A DNA stretch of 64,000 nt from Steinernema hermaphroditum (GCA_030435675.1 CM059625.1:13578001-13642000); one strand, 5' to 3'. Shown: positions 47,098 to 59,735, counted from the first letter of the stretch. The notes: a model not told the origin generated them from the sequence alone. A program made the numbers and translations.

Positions 47098-47886
47098 ATG
47101 GCGAACTTTGTTGCCGCGGCGGTCGTACTGATCGCTTCCGTGGTCGGAGCCCTAGGCTGCGGTTGTGGCCTGATGCTACCGCCGCCTCCGTGTCCACCTC
47201 CGGCACTTCCGGCCTGTCCTCCGCTCCCACCGCCGTGTCCTCCTCCCCCAATTTGCCCACCAGCCTTCTGCCCGCCACCACCAATCTGTCCCCCTCCCCC
47301 ACCACCACCTCCAGCTCCGATCTGCCCTCCGCCACCACCCCCACCAGCCTGTCCCATGGCTTCTCCATGCGGAGGATACGCTCCAGCTCCGATCTACCAG
47401 TCCTACCAGTCCTATCAGCCCATGCCGACCTACGCGGCGGTGCCACCTTCCAACGACTGCTGCTGTCAGTGCGCTAGCCCTTGCCGTTACCGGTCCCGTG
47501 CCCGCACCCACGGATCCAAGATCTTCAGTGCCCGCACTGCTGAAGTCGAAGAGGATCCCACTTGCAACAGCGAGAAGCTCCGCATGCTGATCGAAGAGGT
47601 ACGTCTACACTAGAACCCCTCAATTGAAAGTGTACTCCCTCTAATCTTCCGTTCTCCCTGAACATCCACTTCTAGAACAGAAGTGTCTATTGTTTCCTGT
47701 TTTCAGAACATCACTCGCGACCCCTCGATCTCGAAGCGTGCCATCCAAAAGGCAGTTGAGGAGAAGCTGTTCGGCAAGTTCAACGTCATCTGCGCGAAGG
47801 GAGACTTCAGCTACGTTGCCTACACCGAGACCTACTGCCAGGCCTCCAACGACGATGTCACCTGCTACGCGTTCCGTCCTCTGTAA
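47098..47886 (+). CDS. Ground-like domain secreted protein (hedgehog-related family)
   Basis: Two exons (47098-47598, 47707-47886) give 226 residues. A hydrophobic signal peptide (MANFVAAAVVLIASVVGALG) precedes CGCGL, then a low-complexity cysteine/proline region of about 70 residues built from CPPPP-like units, then a QSYQSYQ segment and CCCQCASPC. The C-terminal ground-like domain spans about residues 155-226: DPTCNSEKLRMLIEENI, AIQKAVEEKLFGKFNVIC, KGDFSYVAYTETYC and CYAFRPL, with the four cysteines usual for the family. Ground-like proteins are nematode-specific relatives of the hedgehog-related set and are secreted, usually from epidermis or seam cells. A TATA box lies upstream. Which grl/grd member cannot be decided because the proline region is too repetitive. 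Confidence 0.93.
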
Positions 47887-50800
47887 ACGCAGAAACCGAG
47901 CAACTCCGTAATCTCATCTAGTATCTCATCGCATCATACCTTTTGTTACTGCCCACGGTATTTGTATGTAAACGAGGTGTTTTCACTAATTCTCGCTAGA
48001 AATTAATACACATGAAAATGAAAGCTCATACGTTCAGTACGTGTACCGCAGCCTAATCTTGCAGGGTTCACCGGTTGATCTCCGGTCAAGACACGGGTAA
48101 TCCCATTAACAGAAAAATTAATGTAATCCCCGGGTCCATTAACGCCTTAAAGATTAATGACATCATCGCTTTGCGTGGGTTTAGTATGTTCTTCATCTTA
48201 CCTAATCGAAGGGACCATTCAGTCGGGTTTTCGAACAACGGCACTTTAGGTCATTTGGAATAATCACTCTGCCATTATATTGTTAGGTTGCACGGGGTAC
48301 AAACTAAGGTTACATAAACGAATTACCCATCTGGCGAGCTCCTATAGAGACCAAATCTTCGCTTTTTAAGAAGATAAAAATATGAAAACACAGCACCTTA
48401 AGAAATGTACAGAACGTCATTAACTAGTCACCAATGCACATTCTGATAGCATGTTTCAAAGTGAATCACCAGGATAATCGCGTGCTCATAAACAACCAGA
48501 ACATCTGAATATAAAATACCAAATCTAGTAAGAACATCGGGCAATGAACCACCGAGGTACCGTCAAAGTCCAAGTCTAACAGATAGCTAGCCAAAAAGAA
48601 ATCTCCAAATCTCTTTTAGATTTAAACGCAATTCATTTTTCCTACACCTCCATAGAATATCCACTTTCTATGATGTGAGTGGGAAACAATATAAGCAGAT
48701 GAGGAAGTAGCAATGACAAAAACATGGAAGTGAAGCTAATAGACGACAGAACGAGAACGCACGATGCGAAAAATCGCGCTGTGGAGATGAATTAAGAAGA
48801 ATATGAGAAGCAACGGGACGGCGTGACCTTTTAATCGGAGTCGTTCGAGTGGCGAATGAATGGATTCATGAAGAAATAGGAGTCTTAGTTGTTCACTTGG
48901 TGTGATGAGGAAACGCGTCTCTTCAGGAGAGCAAAGATTAGTCGTTTGTGTCAGATTGCAATCGCTCTTTTTTGCGAAGTGTCAAAATCCAATAATATCG
49001 AGGAACTCAAAGATATGAAATTTGAATTAAGCCCTATTCATTTTTTTGGCAAAAACATGCTAAACAGTGAGCTGGAAGTAGAAAAATGCTTTCTGATCAT
49101 GGTTCAAACTCCGGGCGATGAGCACATTTTGCGATATAACTCCCAGAAGCAACCTTCATGGCACGGGGTAAAACATTTCAAAAGCATATTTAGGGATGGC
49201 TGAACATATGGTCAAATGGAATTTTTTCGTTAATACACTCCCCGGAATGCACTATAACTACGAAAACATGTTGTGCCATAACCGCTTTGTGTACTATCGC
49301 AGCTTGACTTTCTGGATCCTACTGTAGTCTGGTACGGCTGTTAAGTACAAAATCTGAATAATTGCCAAATAGCGCAGACACTCCCTTAGAGCTTATCACA
49401 GATTCTGTCAGACGCTTTCCCAGACAAGATTCGTTCTAACACTCTAAACAACAAAACTTAACAAGGACGTACATCCAAATGAGGCGCAACACAATAAATA
49501 AAGCACCACATGTTCGAATAATAAGAAAAAGTAATCTCTGGTCATGAAAGGGTTCCTTTTCCTGCTTCGCCTCATAATTATGTCTGATTTCTACTAAGAC
49601 TACACACAATTCAAAATTGCGCTACCCATCGCATGAGACAATCACACTCACTACGAAAACAACAAGCAGTCTGAAGAGCAAAATAGAGAATTCACATTTC
49701 TTCCTTGGCCAGGGATTACTATCGATAGCAAATCGAAATAAAGAAACTACGAACTCGCTTTTCGGGCAGATGATTGCGTCATAAGCGGCTAAGTGGAGAT
49801 GCGCCAGTGAGGGCGAACAAAAGAATAGGGGAACGCGCGATGAATTAGCAATGAGACAAATGATTCTAATGTGTCACGAAAGTGCGCACTGTGATCGGAA
49901 TACTTAACTTGGAATTGGAATTGGAAATTGGAATACTTAACAAGACAAAGGACATATAGGGTAAGGCTTTGCTTTAGTTTCTCTTTTTGAGACCAGCTTT
50001 TACGAATGTGTTCTTAGGACATTTTCCACAAATCCACCAATGTTTACTTAAATTTCTATGTGTAACAGTGATGACACAGGTACACTGCGAAATGCTTCAT
50101 ACCAGTTCAGGATTCTACTAAAAAGAACAAAATGTGATGTGAAAACTGACGACTAAATCGCTCCGAATGCACAAGCTGCTTGCTCACTTGCTACCCAATC
50201 AAAAATCAACGCTACAACAAATAACACTTGATGCAAGCGAACTCTGAAAAGCAAAAATGTATAAAGAACACACCATTTGGGGGTGGCTTGCTGGAAACGA
50301 TGTACTTTCGCAATTGCGATCACGTCACACTAAGAAGCAGAACAAGGCCTTAGTCTAGATCGACATCGTATGTGCTCAGTTACAAGTAAAAGCAAAACGA
50401 GAACTGAACTGAACCTAACCAAATTCTAACAAATAAATTTACCTACATAAGATTCTGACAGCTCACTTTCGACCATTTCCCGTGTTTCTTCTGCATTCTT
50501 TTTGATAAGTATTATGGTCACCCTCCGATCCAAATTTCTTACTGTAAGCAGTCTATGACGCACACCTAAAAGGAAAACAAGCGTTTGCGCTTTTCCGAAG
50601 CGGTGATGTGTGGCTAATCAAAACGCATTGTTTTTCCGGAGGGCAGATACTGGCTAATATCGACAAAGCACAACAGTTTACCGATAGGAACTCAGCAGAA
50701 ATGCAAAAATAAGCGCCTGGTTGAACTTGCCTCTAATGCGAAAACAAACACATTAGGTGACGTCTCAAAGAAATGTTCTATTTAAAGAAAGCTCGTCGAC

Positions 50801-53724
50801 AAACACTTCTGAAAAGTCCCAGAATAAATGATTGTGAGAAAAGTGGTGATGCATAAGCGATGACCAATAATGACGCACTTGATTCATATTCGCCAAATAC
50901 GTTAGCACAGGTCCTGAACTTCGGAAAATATTGGTGAGAGGATGCCAGAACGCAAACCGCTCATGTTTAAAATTGCCCAGTGACATTGTGAAACGGTACC
51001 TGCGCGGGACCATTTCCCTAAACTGAGATTAACATTATCCGATTCCCAGAAGTTCCTTGATTAGCGTTTAAAAGACTTATATTGAAACATGATTATGGCC
51101 AACTGGAACTCAATTATGCATCGGGTTTGGTTTTGTTCCTGGAAGAGTCACTCGTTTCTACAAGGATTCGTCTTATAGGACGAGTCATTCACGTCAACTA
51201 CTTCGACACATTCGACATCAATCAAAAAAAGAAATTAACTGGTTTGTTGCGTGACACATGACAGGAAAACAAAAGAAGTCGATGAATCAAACATTAAAGA
51301 CATACATCCCTTGATACCGAATGGGGGGATCAGCACAGATTACGAAAGACGATTTCTATCCACGGAGCCGCTTATATATTTCAACCTCCTACACTAAAAG
51401 AACTTTTGAGACAACGAAAGAAAACAAAGCTATGAACAGACATTAAATGTACAATTATGATCTTTGTCTGGACAATTTGTAGCTGTGCCATTTTGAATAA
51501 AAGACCACCTCGAAATTTAAGAAAAAGATGTTGTATTCATACGTATTACACTTCTCCAAATATTCACCGTATACAGGCAATATGCTTCTGTTTACCTCGA
51601 CCATCGTGGTAGTTCTTAGTTCGTCATCTGTTGTGCCCTCTGCCTGCATAATCAATTAATTTTTAAACGTTCCACCGCAATGCATAGACCCGCGGAGATT
51701 TAGTCTCAGGCGATAGCCAAAGCATGCGGATAACATCAGTATTTTGACAGCGACAGGATTTGTTGTGGAACGGCGGCATCTCCGATGATTAAATTCTGAG
51801 AACGTTTGATTTAAATAGACAAACCATTCATTTTTATGTATTTTCCTTTCAGTTTGGTGGCTAGTACAGCGAACCTAACATTCCATGAGGGTGGCAAGAT
51901 ACGAACGACTTCACTGGGATCAGTTGTTCCAACTTTTGTTATTCCTTAAATATTCACTTATTCACTAGTGTCATCATCCAATAATATTAACTTACTCCTC
52001 ATAGATCGTTACAAAAAACACTTCTCTGAAGGCCCTGTTTTGAAATTATGCTCTGTTTGTCAGAACAAAACTTTATTTAGCACTGGTAAGTTCACATTTT
52101 TACATAGTCCGATTTAATTCTTGCAAACTTTGTCCAACTGGTCTTTAAGTTGTCAATCGATACCAACCGTTGGTTGAAGGAATGTCGTGCAAGCCAAATC
52201 TCAACGGCGTGCAGTGCAGAAAACTAATGAGCGAGATGTAACGCACCTCCACATGAATCAACAACACCCTTTGCGTCTTGGCACGACATCGCCAAAATTG
52301 AATTTCAGTCATCGGATAAATATAGCTTTATTATTCACCTTGAGGACTGTCAAATTACTGCCGATATCCTACACTCGATGTATAACGTACCTATTTTTCA
52401 ATATGTTCCTTGTACAAAATGTCGAACATAGCATCGAGGTTGTTTAGGATGGCCATAGAGTACGATCGATCTTTGGCTCTATTCTTGCACTATTCTTCGA
52501 ACTTTAGGACAACTCCTTTTACAGAGAATAGGTTTCAATCAACTAATCACTTCTGTTAAGTGCGTTAAAGACGTCTAGAATATGGTATACTTATTGATCC
52601 TTCTTCAGCTTTAATACAAAACAATAAATGCCGATACCATGGAAAGTCATCAGGTTTCACAAAAATCCATCATTTTTGGACTGGATGAAGAGCTTCGCCT
52701 TCATCGAAGTGCCAACCACTAAATACCGTAGTCTGTTCACAGTAATGTTTTTGTTTCTTTCTGGGCTACCTTTTTTTCTTTCTTTCTAGCAACAAAGTTC
52801 TGCAACACATCAAGCGACCATTTCATCGACGTTTTCGGATGATGCAGATGAAATCTCTCGAAACTTTGCTCGGCCTACCGATCACACTTAGACACTTAAT
52901 TATCAATTCTAATAATTAGCCTCTGTTCAATTGCAGATTTTCCAGCTAAATTTCACAATTGTGAACCGAACCTTATGGAGAGAGAGCACTCAATGAAAGT
53001 CCGCCCTTCTCACGTCATATCAGCGCACCGCCACTTGCTGTTGTTCTCCAATAATAACTCTTACGCGGCGAGCAGTTCACAGAGGTGTCCGACGTCGCCT
53101 TATCTTGTTAGCTATCGTCTCACCGCTATCGCTCTCGACCGCATTACGTGCCTCACCCAGCTTTCTCCTGATAAGGAGGTCATGGAACGGTTGTCAACAA
53201 AATTAGCATAAGGCGCGAAAAAGTGTTGCACTTTGCCGTCGCTATGAGGCTGTCTTCGCAGCGGCTGCCTCGTGCTCGCCATTCCATTTCATGTTGTCCT
53301 GCATTAAGGTCGGCCAACCAATCGTGTGAAGGCTCTATAGATGAGCCAAGTCCATGCTTCGCTCATTGATTGTTTTCCATGGCAACCAGTACGATGCATG
53401 AAAAGCCCACTGTTACTAAAATTCCACTGTTACTCGTGCTCGCGGCAACGTAACCCTTCCATGTAGCTCGTCTGGCATTGTCAGAGTAGCACAGGACACT
53501 GAAGGATTGTGAGCCGTGATATGTCTCGCACTCTTGACCAGTTTTTCGTTTCGCGCGCGCGTTTTTTTTTTGCCGCGTCTCGTCGTAGCGAGCAGTGGAA
53601 CGACGACGACGAACGCCCTTAGCGACTCCTCGCCGCCGCCGCTCCGTGTGTCGCGTCGGACAAACCAACAAACGAATGTTTTTCTTTGCGTCTTTTATCC
53701 TCGATCTCTATTTGTAGAGAAGTC
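47887..53724. other. 5.8-kb stretch without a recognised gene
   Basis: AT-rich, with frames mostly under 105 codons, none showing motifs or a plausible exon chain. Minor simple sequence occurs, such as a GGAATT run near 49910-49935. GC content rises from about 53.5 kb into the chromodomain gene, whose promoter should be there. I see no RNA gene. Confidence 0.4.
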
Positions 53725-54600
53725 ATGGAGAATCTGACGGAAACTGCGGGAGCGGAGCTCGATGTCGAGTTGGCCCTTCAGCCTGATATTGACGAGCCCG
53801 AGTCTGATATCCTTGAGTATGAGGACCCCGATACCTCTGGCGAAAGTAGTACCGCGACAGAAAGTGAAACTCGCGAAACCCCCACTGTAAGTGTTCTCCG
53901 AAAGGCTAAGGCTCTATCGCTTTCAGAGTTCCGACGTCTCTTCTGCTTCATCTTCAAACTCTTCGACAGCTATGGAAACGGTCGCCACGAAAAGCAAGAA
54001 GCGCGAGTATGAAGTCGAGAAGGTCACCAAAATGGCTTATGATGTGGAAACGAGTGAGGTCCTGTATCTGGTTAAATGGGCGGGATACGAAACTGCCGAC
54101 AATACATGGGAGCCGGCGGAGAACCTTCAAATGGCCAGAGACGCCATCGACCGTTTCCTTGCTACCCGTCAAGGGAGGGCCGACAAAGCGAAGGTCGAGG
54201 AGCACCTCCGAAGTCAGTCCGCCGGTCAGAAGGCCACCAAGCGCAAGGCCGATACCGCCGCGCCTCCGGCCACTCCTCTATCGGCCGCCAAGAACAGGAA
54301 AATAGACCCTCGGTCCGATCGAAGGAAGGCGTCTTCCCCGGCTGCCCCACCACGGACTTCGAATGCGTCGAAGACGGCCTCGACCACCCGCAGCGATCCC
54401 CCCAGCTTCCAAATCCTCAACGTCTCGCGGCGAGAAGACGGATCTACCGTCTACAAAATCCAGCGTGGACATGAAAGGACGATGATGTCCTTCGAAGGTG
54501 CCAATCATGCGCCCTTGAACATGCACTAAAGCCACTTTTTTCAGAAGTCATGCGACTCGACCCCATGGCCGTCGCACGTCATCTGGACAACCTCGTCTAG
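53725..54600 (+). CDS. Chromodomain protein (HP1/CEC-like)
   Basis: Likely reads methylated histone H3 lysines in chromatin. Three exons (53725-53886, 53927-54497, 54545-54600) give 262 residues. An acidic, serine-rich N-terminus precedes a chromodomain at about residues 82-136: REYEVEKVTKMAYD, YLVKWAGYETADNTWEPAENL and AIDRFLATRQ, including the aromatic cage positions (YEVE, the W of VKWAGY, and W of NTWEP nearby). A lysine/arginine/alanine-rich linker (KATKRKADTAAPP, KNRKIDPRSDRRK) could be a nuclear signal. The C-terminal 50 residues, FQILNVSRREDGSTVYKI through VARHLDNLV, look folded and might be a divergent chromo shadow domain, but I cannot confirm that. The last exon was found from an in-phase TTTTTTCAG; without it the frame ends 18 bases earlier in a poor ending. 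The start lies behind TTTGTAG. Confidence 0.88.
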
Positions 54601-54639
54601 AGCCCCGAAGACCCAAGATCTCATGTTTTTAAGTATTTT

Positions 54640-55165
54640 TTAATGATAAATTTCTTCAGTTGTATGAAAAGTAACTTGAACAGTGTTGCTCATTACATCC
54701 CACAGATTCTTCGTGTGGTCATCAGGCGGGCATGAGCGGAGAGTATCGCTCTTGTCGACGAGTTTCGCAGAAATTTTGGCCTCAGCTCCCAGAACGGCAT
54801 TCCAAGTAATGTCCATATTCGAGAGTCGACAAATCGAAACTATAGCAGAATAACCGCTCAGTTGCTGGTAATTTACGAAGGTATGGCACATATCGGATTC
54901 CGACGTACTCCGAACCTTAAATGACTTGGACACTTGCTCAGGAAAAAATCTGCACAAGCCTTATAGAACCACAACAAAGCCGAATTACAACGAACGCTCT
55001 TACGGCATGAAGGCGTAACATGAATCTTTATCTATATGAACACCGGCATAACCTTTAAAATAGACTCTTAGAGTGGAAGGAAAACATCTAACAAATTCAT
55101 AAATGACAAGGTCGAACAACTAACTAACATTCCCGTATTGCAGGTATTTACAGAACGCAATGCAT
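54640..55165 (-). CDS. Orphan 135-residue protein, second gene behind proline dehydrogenase
   Basis: Three exons (55165-55152, 55087-55004, 54949-54640) with correctly phased GT-AG introns of 64 and 54 bases. The ATG directly follows TAAAAAGCAG, a likely SL2-type acceptor, only 61 bases after the proline dehydrogenase stop. The protein opens MHCVLCFPSTLRVYFKG, has CYAFMPFFPEQV, a cysteine-containing middle (SDMCHTF, SICRL) and ends VQVTFHTTEEIYH. No signal peptide or membrane segment is clear, and I do not recognise the family. Support is the splice phasing and protein-like composition; only the third exon is a long frame, so the first 14-base exon is the weakest part. It converges with the chromodomain gene, 39 bases between stops. 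Confidence 0.55.
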
Positions 55166-55226
55166 CTGCTTTTTATGGGAGTGAATCAACAAAGGCGAAC
55201 GATAAGTGGCAAAGGAACAACAGCAA
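55166..55226 (-). promoter_or_regulatory. Intercistronic region with candidate SL2 acceptor
   Basis: Only 61 bases separate the stop of proline dehydrogenase from the next start on the same strand. It is T-rich in the transcribed direction and ends CATAAAAAGCAG, an acceptor immediately before the ATG. This is the spacing and layout expected of a nematode operon junction. Confidence 0.5.
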
Positions 55227-57604
55227 TTAAGAACGCGCGATTGGGTGCAAGAACTGACCGCCTGCATAGCGACGTTTCAGTTCACGCCACATAAGATTGC
55301 GTTCCCGCTCGACCTTCTTCAGCATGCCTCCATTTTCAAGAGCTCGTCGAGACAAATATGGCAGCACATCTTCTACGGGACCATAAGGAAGGTACTTGTA
55401 AACAGAATATCCGGCTTGTCCAAGCGAAAATGACACCTATAAATAGAGATTTCAACTAAAATTCCCTCAAAGCACTGCACTGCAAACATTACACTTGTAC
55501 CTAGTGAACAAACACAGCCATTCTCCGTCCGACGACGTCACAGTTTTAATGAAGAGCAGAACACACTCACCTGATCGCACATTCCATATAGCTGAGCAAA
55601 GCAAATCACCCTTTCGCTGGGCGCAATATTATTCTCTTTCATCAGTTGAACAGCGTTACGGATAGCATCTTCATTGTGTGAGGCAACCATCACGGACACA
55701 TGCCCAGGGCCACGGACGGATCGCTCTTCAATTATTCGGCGCATGCACTTATCATACATCGCACTAGTAGCCTAAATTACATTGAAAATAGAACAATTAC
55801 TTCCTTCATATCGCTTAATTACCTCAAAGTTAGGATTAATTGGGTCATCATACCCGATAGCCTCAGCTCTCTTCCGCTCCTGATCCATATAAGCTCCACG
55901 AACCAGCTTACAGCCAAAATGGAAGTTCTCACGACGTGCCAAATGCATGTCAATTTCAATATTGCATAGCGCATTCTTCAGATACGCCTGGTATGTGTTA
56001 AAAATGTTGCCGCGCTCTTTGTTATATCTGGAATCGATAAGTATCAGACATGTATCTTAAGTGAATAAATACCTTCTCATCATAGCAAGAGCAAGGCGAG
56101 AGATGGCAGGCTGGAAATAGGTTTGTTCGGCATCAATCATTATTCGTACTCCTTTGCTGACTGCATGTTCAGCCACATCGACCATACGATGTACCATATT
56201 GGCAAACTTAAAATATTTTCACTACAAATACAAGCAGAACAAGCCTACCTCCCCCTCTTCCCGTTCGGTTAAATCATCGATAAGTGGCTCTAGTTTACCC
56301 GTTTTGATGTTTAATACTTGAAACATTTCGCCCAACTTCTTTTTCTCGTCAAGTAGTGTACCCCAGTCGTGGAAATCTACAAATCCGTCATCATCAAAAT
56401 CAATGGTTTGGATCAATTCACGCAGCTGACGACTATCTGCTTTAATACCAAAATCCTGAAATGGGTTCAATACACCATAGTCATTGAAATCAACCGACAT
56501 ACCTTGATCCTCTGGATAAATTCGTCATGACTCATGCGACTCAGAACCAGGTTCTCATAAGAACTGCCTGTTAACGCCCTATAGAAATTTTGAGTTTGCG
56601 CCATCATTTCGGAAATCTTAAGAAGTAACTGAGGTCGACCAAGAGCCGTCAGTTTGATAGCGGCCCATCCTTGAGAACGAGTAGTTTCGGCAACTGCATC
56701 AATACTTTGCAGGAAAATATCTCTATTCCGGTCGCAGTCGCGCTCGCCAGCATAAAAGTAGGTTCTGAAAAATATGAATGAAGTGGATCAAACATGACTG
56801 TGTGTTCACCTTGCAGCCACAACATCCGTCCGACGATCACCGAATTCCTTATGAACCGTATAACGTTCGTGAATTTCTGTTACTGTCTGCTCGTCAATGA
56901 TTCCGCTTTCCACAATAACCTAAAAGTATGCATATATATTTTGTGCAGCTTGTAAAGAACTGACCTCTGGCGGATTGCTAGCTTCCCCAACCGCACCCTC
57001 AACAGCCTTTTCTTCAGCTTCCTCCTGAGAAATATCTGCCTCAACACTGTAATCAAGGATGGATTTCACACCAAATCTAGCTAGCTTGCCTACAGTCGGC
57101 TCAACCTGAAAGTCATATCGCGATTAATGGACTGCATCGCAACACTAATCCCGCTCACCTCAACGCGCGTTTCACCGGCAACAAATTGACCATAAAAGGA
57201 TGACTTCAACACAGATTTGAACAAATTCGCACCCAACGCCTTGCGAAGATATTGAAGGATCTTCTGGTTATTTTGCACAAGAAAATCAACGGTGCATAAT
57301 CGGAGTACAACTAGTCCACGAATAAGGTCGAAGTTTGACTTGCTCTGAAAACGTATGATTTAAGCGAATGCTATTTATCGAGAGGAAACATTACCTTGAA
57401 TGCCTCTTTAGTGTTTTCAAAAGTGAGGTCAAGCTTGCCATAACAGGTCTCAATCTCCTTCGCGGCAGCCGGCGAGAGCGCTGAATGCGCCGTGGCAGCG
57501 CCGGCTGATTTGAGTGGATTAGTCGATGATGAACTTCGGTAATGGTAAAGCGCAGTTGGCAGACGTTTCAAAAGAACAAAAGTCTGTCTGTTTCCAGCAG
57601 ACAT
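55227..57604 (-). CDS. Proline dehydrogenase, mitochondrial (PRODH)
   Basis: FAD enzyme that oxidises proline to pyrroline-5-carboxylate at the inner mitochondrial membrane. Ten exons (57604-57395, 57344-57159, 57105-56965, 56919-56810, 56764-56503, 56455-56249, 56206-56073, 56027-55823, 55771-55571, 55436-55227) give 621 residues against 600 in human. The N-terminus [19 protein letters not shown] is basic and fits a transit peptide. Seen: [20 protein letters not shown] in the barrel, [30 protein letters not shown] sequence in exon 8, [45 protein letters not shown] and [10 protein letters not shown]; these hold the FAD and proline contacts. A canonical EF-hand loop ([12 protein letters not shown], residues ~322-333) sits between barrel elements. 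One intron ends in TTTTAAG. The start follows TTTCAG by about 25 bases. Confidence 0.95.
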
Positions 57605-58399
57605 AACACAGTACTCGATAGCGGCCTCTGAAACTAAGAGAACACAATTAAGCAGAACCATGTCCATGTGAATCATCCAGCGCGAATAGTAACAATTCAT
57701 CCCAACAAATTTCACAAGCGGCCGCACGTGGCCATCCCGCTTTCAAGTGCCCACGTGCAAGAGACAGATGACGAGGGCAACGAGAGCACGCGAGAGGAGG
57801 TCTAGCTGACTGCCAGCCTCGCGTGAGACCGTCACTGAGTAAAACCAGTATGCACAAAGGTTGAGATCTCTTGATAACGAGGAAAAGAGGCGGCACCTGT
57901 CAGAGCGGTTGAGCACTACAACACTCATGCCTCCGCTGCGGGTGCGCGAAAAACGACAATAGCAGAGGGCAGTCGCAACAGCCCGAGCAAGATTGCATGG
58001 AACTCCAAATAAATAACCGAAAGGGGCAGGAACAGTCGCACACTGCTGGTCTTTCAAAGAATAAATCGGCATAACAGAATGCTGGTTCAACTTCACAACC
58101 CTTGAATACATCACCTTCAGCATCGCTTTCCGAAAACAGTGTGAGGAACACTGTTCACAATTTGCCCTCAGTGCAAGGCGAGACGGCGCCGACAAAGTGC
58201 ACTTTCGATTGTCGGGTGCACCGCGTCTCCTCGCGGACCAAACGCAAATAAATGCCAAAAATTCGCTCGCGCCTGCAGCGTCGTCCGCGCCCCTAAAGCC
58301 GGCTGTGCCGTTGACTACGGTGGATCTTTCACACCAGCGGGCCGCTGAGAGTGCCGCTCGCGGCGGGACCTCCGAACTTAATGCAGGGAGCGACTTTTG
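57605..58399. other. Upstream flank of proline dehydrogenase
   Basis: Should contain the PRODH promoter. A minus-strand frame of 171 codons (57743-58258) and a plus-strand frame from 58197 are open here, but both are arginine/serine/cysteine-rich without motifs and the second runs into a dispersed repeat, so neither is annotated as a gene. Confidence 0.4.
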
Positions 58400-58690
58400 T
58401 TCGACGAGTTTCGAAGTCCCCCGAAAAGTGGAAGGTTTTAAAGGTGATCACCGCGAGCAGTTCAGTCACGTTGTTCCTCCTGTGAACGTGTATAGAGCGA
58501 AGATGCTGGGCAAAGATAAAATCATTTATACTCGGCGTCCCTCTTGTAATGGACTGAGTGCGCGACAGCATGTGCGAACACTGCTGAACCATTGATCACT
58601 TGGTCATCCCAAGTGAAAAGACCAATTTTGGCAGCGCGTTGCGGCACAAACAGTCGACTTTTCAAAAACACAGCAGAACACTGTATGCTA
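58400..58690. repeat. Repeat family E, copy 1
   Basis: About 290 bp alignable by eye to 59495-59735 in the same orientation, roughly three bases in four. Shared blocks include GAGCGAAGATGCTG, CATGTGCGAACA, CCAATTTTGGCA and a CACAAAC segment. It is an old mobile-element or duplicated fragment; no ends or coding capacity are clear. Confidence 0.65.
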
Positions 58691-59494
58691 TCTCCCATTA
58701 TCTGGGCAGACAAACTAGTCGCGACTGGACTTTGAAAGGTTCAGCAGGTTGTTATCGTCGCACTGAGTTCGTTGATCAGCCTGGGGCTCTAAATATTCAT
58801 GTCACGTGAGGGATCACACGGAGGATCGTAGAATCTCGCGGAGGAAAACTGCGGATCAGTCTGAACCCTGTTGAACAGAGTGTTTTCTGCGCAACTACTG
58901 TATCGTGTAGAAATATGATAGTACATCAAAACAGAAGACACGACGTTGAAAAACAAAAACCAAATTTATAAACGTAGTTCGTATAGTGAAGAAGATAAAA
59001 TCTATCTCGGGAAGGAAATGGTCTCGCACAGGATAATGGTGGATCTTTGACGAAGATCTCCAGTAAACAGCTGTGCTTGATCTCGCACAAGCATCTCTCT
59101 ATTCGAGTGACGGAACTGGATTGCTGACAGTTTATGACAACCGTCAACAAAAACAATAACAAAAGAAAAAACAATGACAAAAAGCGATCTTAGCTTGAAC
59201 GTACGGTTCACTTCTCGATTCGTCTCGAATGTCTAAAACTTCTCGAAACTTCTCGAATGTCTTATCTAAACACTCAAACTTACAAACCCCTCGTAGTCCC
59301 AGTATCCTTTACTTTCATTTGAAGATCGGAATTGATTTATTCATTCTGTTTTCACTCGCTGTTTTGTCTGACTTTACCCTTATTTACCCATATGCTTTCT
59401 CTTTTTCGGTTCTATTACATATTTTGTTCCGTTTTTTGGTCTCTCTGACTTGAGCTGATGTTATCTACTCTACAGATTAACCTTCTAGAAACTG
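58691..59494. other. Spacer between repeat copies, no gene recognised
   Basis: AT-rich sequence without a supported gene. A small local duplication of TTCTCGAA/TCTCGAATGTCT units occurs near 59212-59262. Confidence 0.35.
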
Positions 59495-59735
59495 CTGGTC
59501 TTCAAAGTGCTCCAAAGTTCGGCTGAAATGCTTTGAAAGTGATCAGCAAAAGACAGTCATGTTGTTCCTGCTCGGAGCGAAGATGCTGAACAAAGATAAC
59601 ACCGTTGCATACCGCCAATAGATGACATGTGCGAACATTGTTGAACATTGGATGTTCTCCCGATGGCAACCAATTTTGGCAACATCGCATGCGCCACAAA
59701 CAAGAGCTCGAATGATTTTAAAAAAACATGTAAGA
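59495..59735. repeat. Repeat family E, copy 2
   Basis: Partner of the 58400-58690 segment with several small deletions. Same orientation; the two lie about 1.1 kb apart. Confidence 0.65.

Noticed and set aside
47055..47357. Glycine-rich 100-codon minus-strand frame
   Set aside because: It is the antisense of the proline-rich region of the ground-like gene; CCN repeats read as GGN on the other strand.
57743..58258. 171-codon minus-strand frame upstream of PRODH
   Set aside because: Arg/Ser/Cys-rich composition without domain or splice support; PRODH already has a good start behind an acceptor.
58197..58595. 132-codon plus-strand frame
   Set aside because: Runs into a dispersed repeat, lacks motifs and overlaps frames on the other strand.
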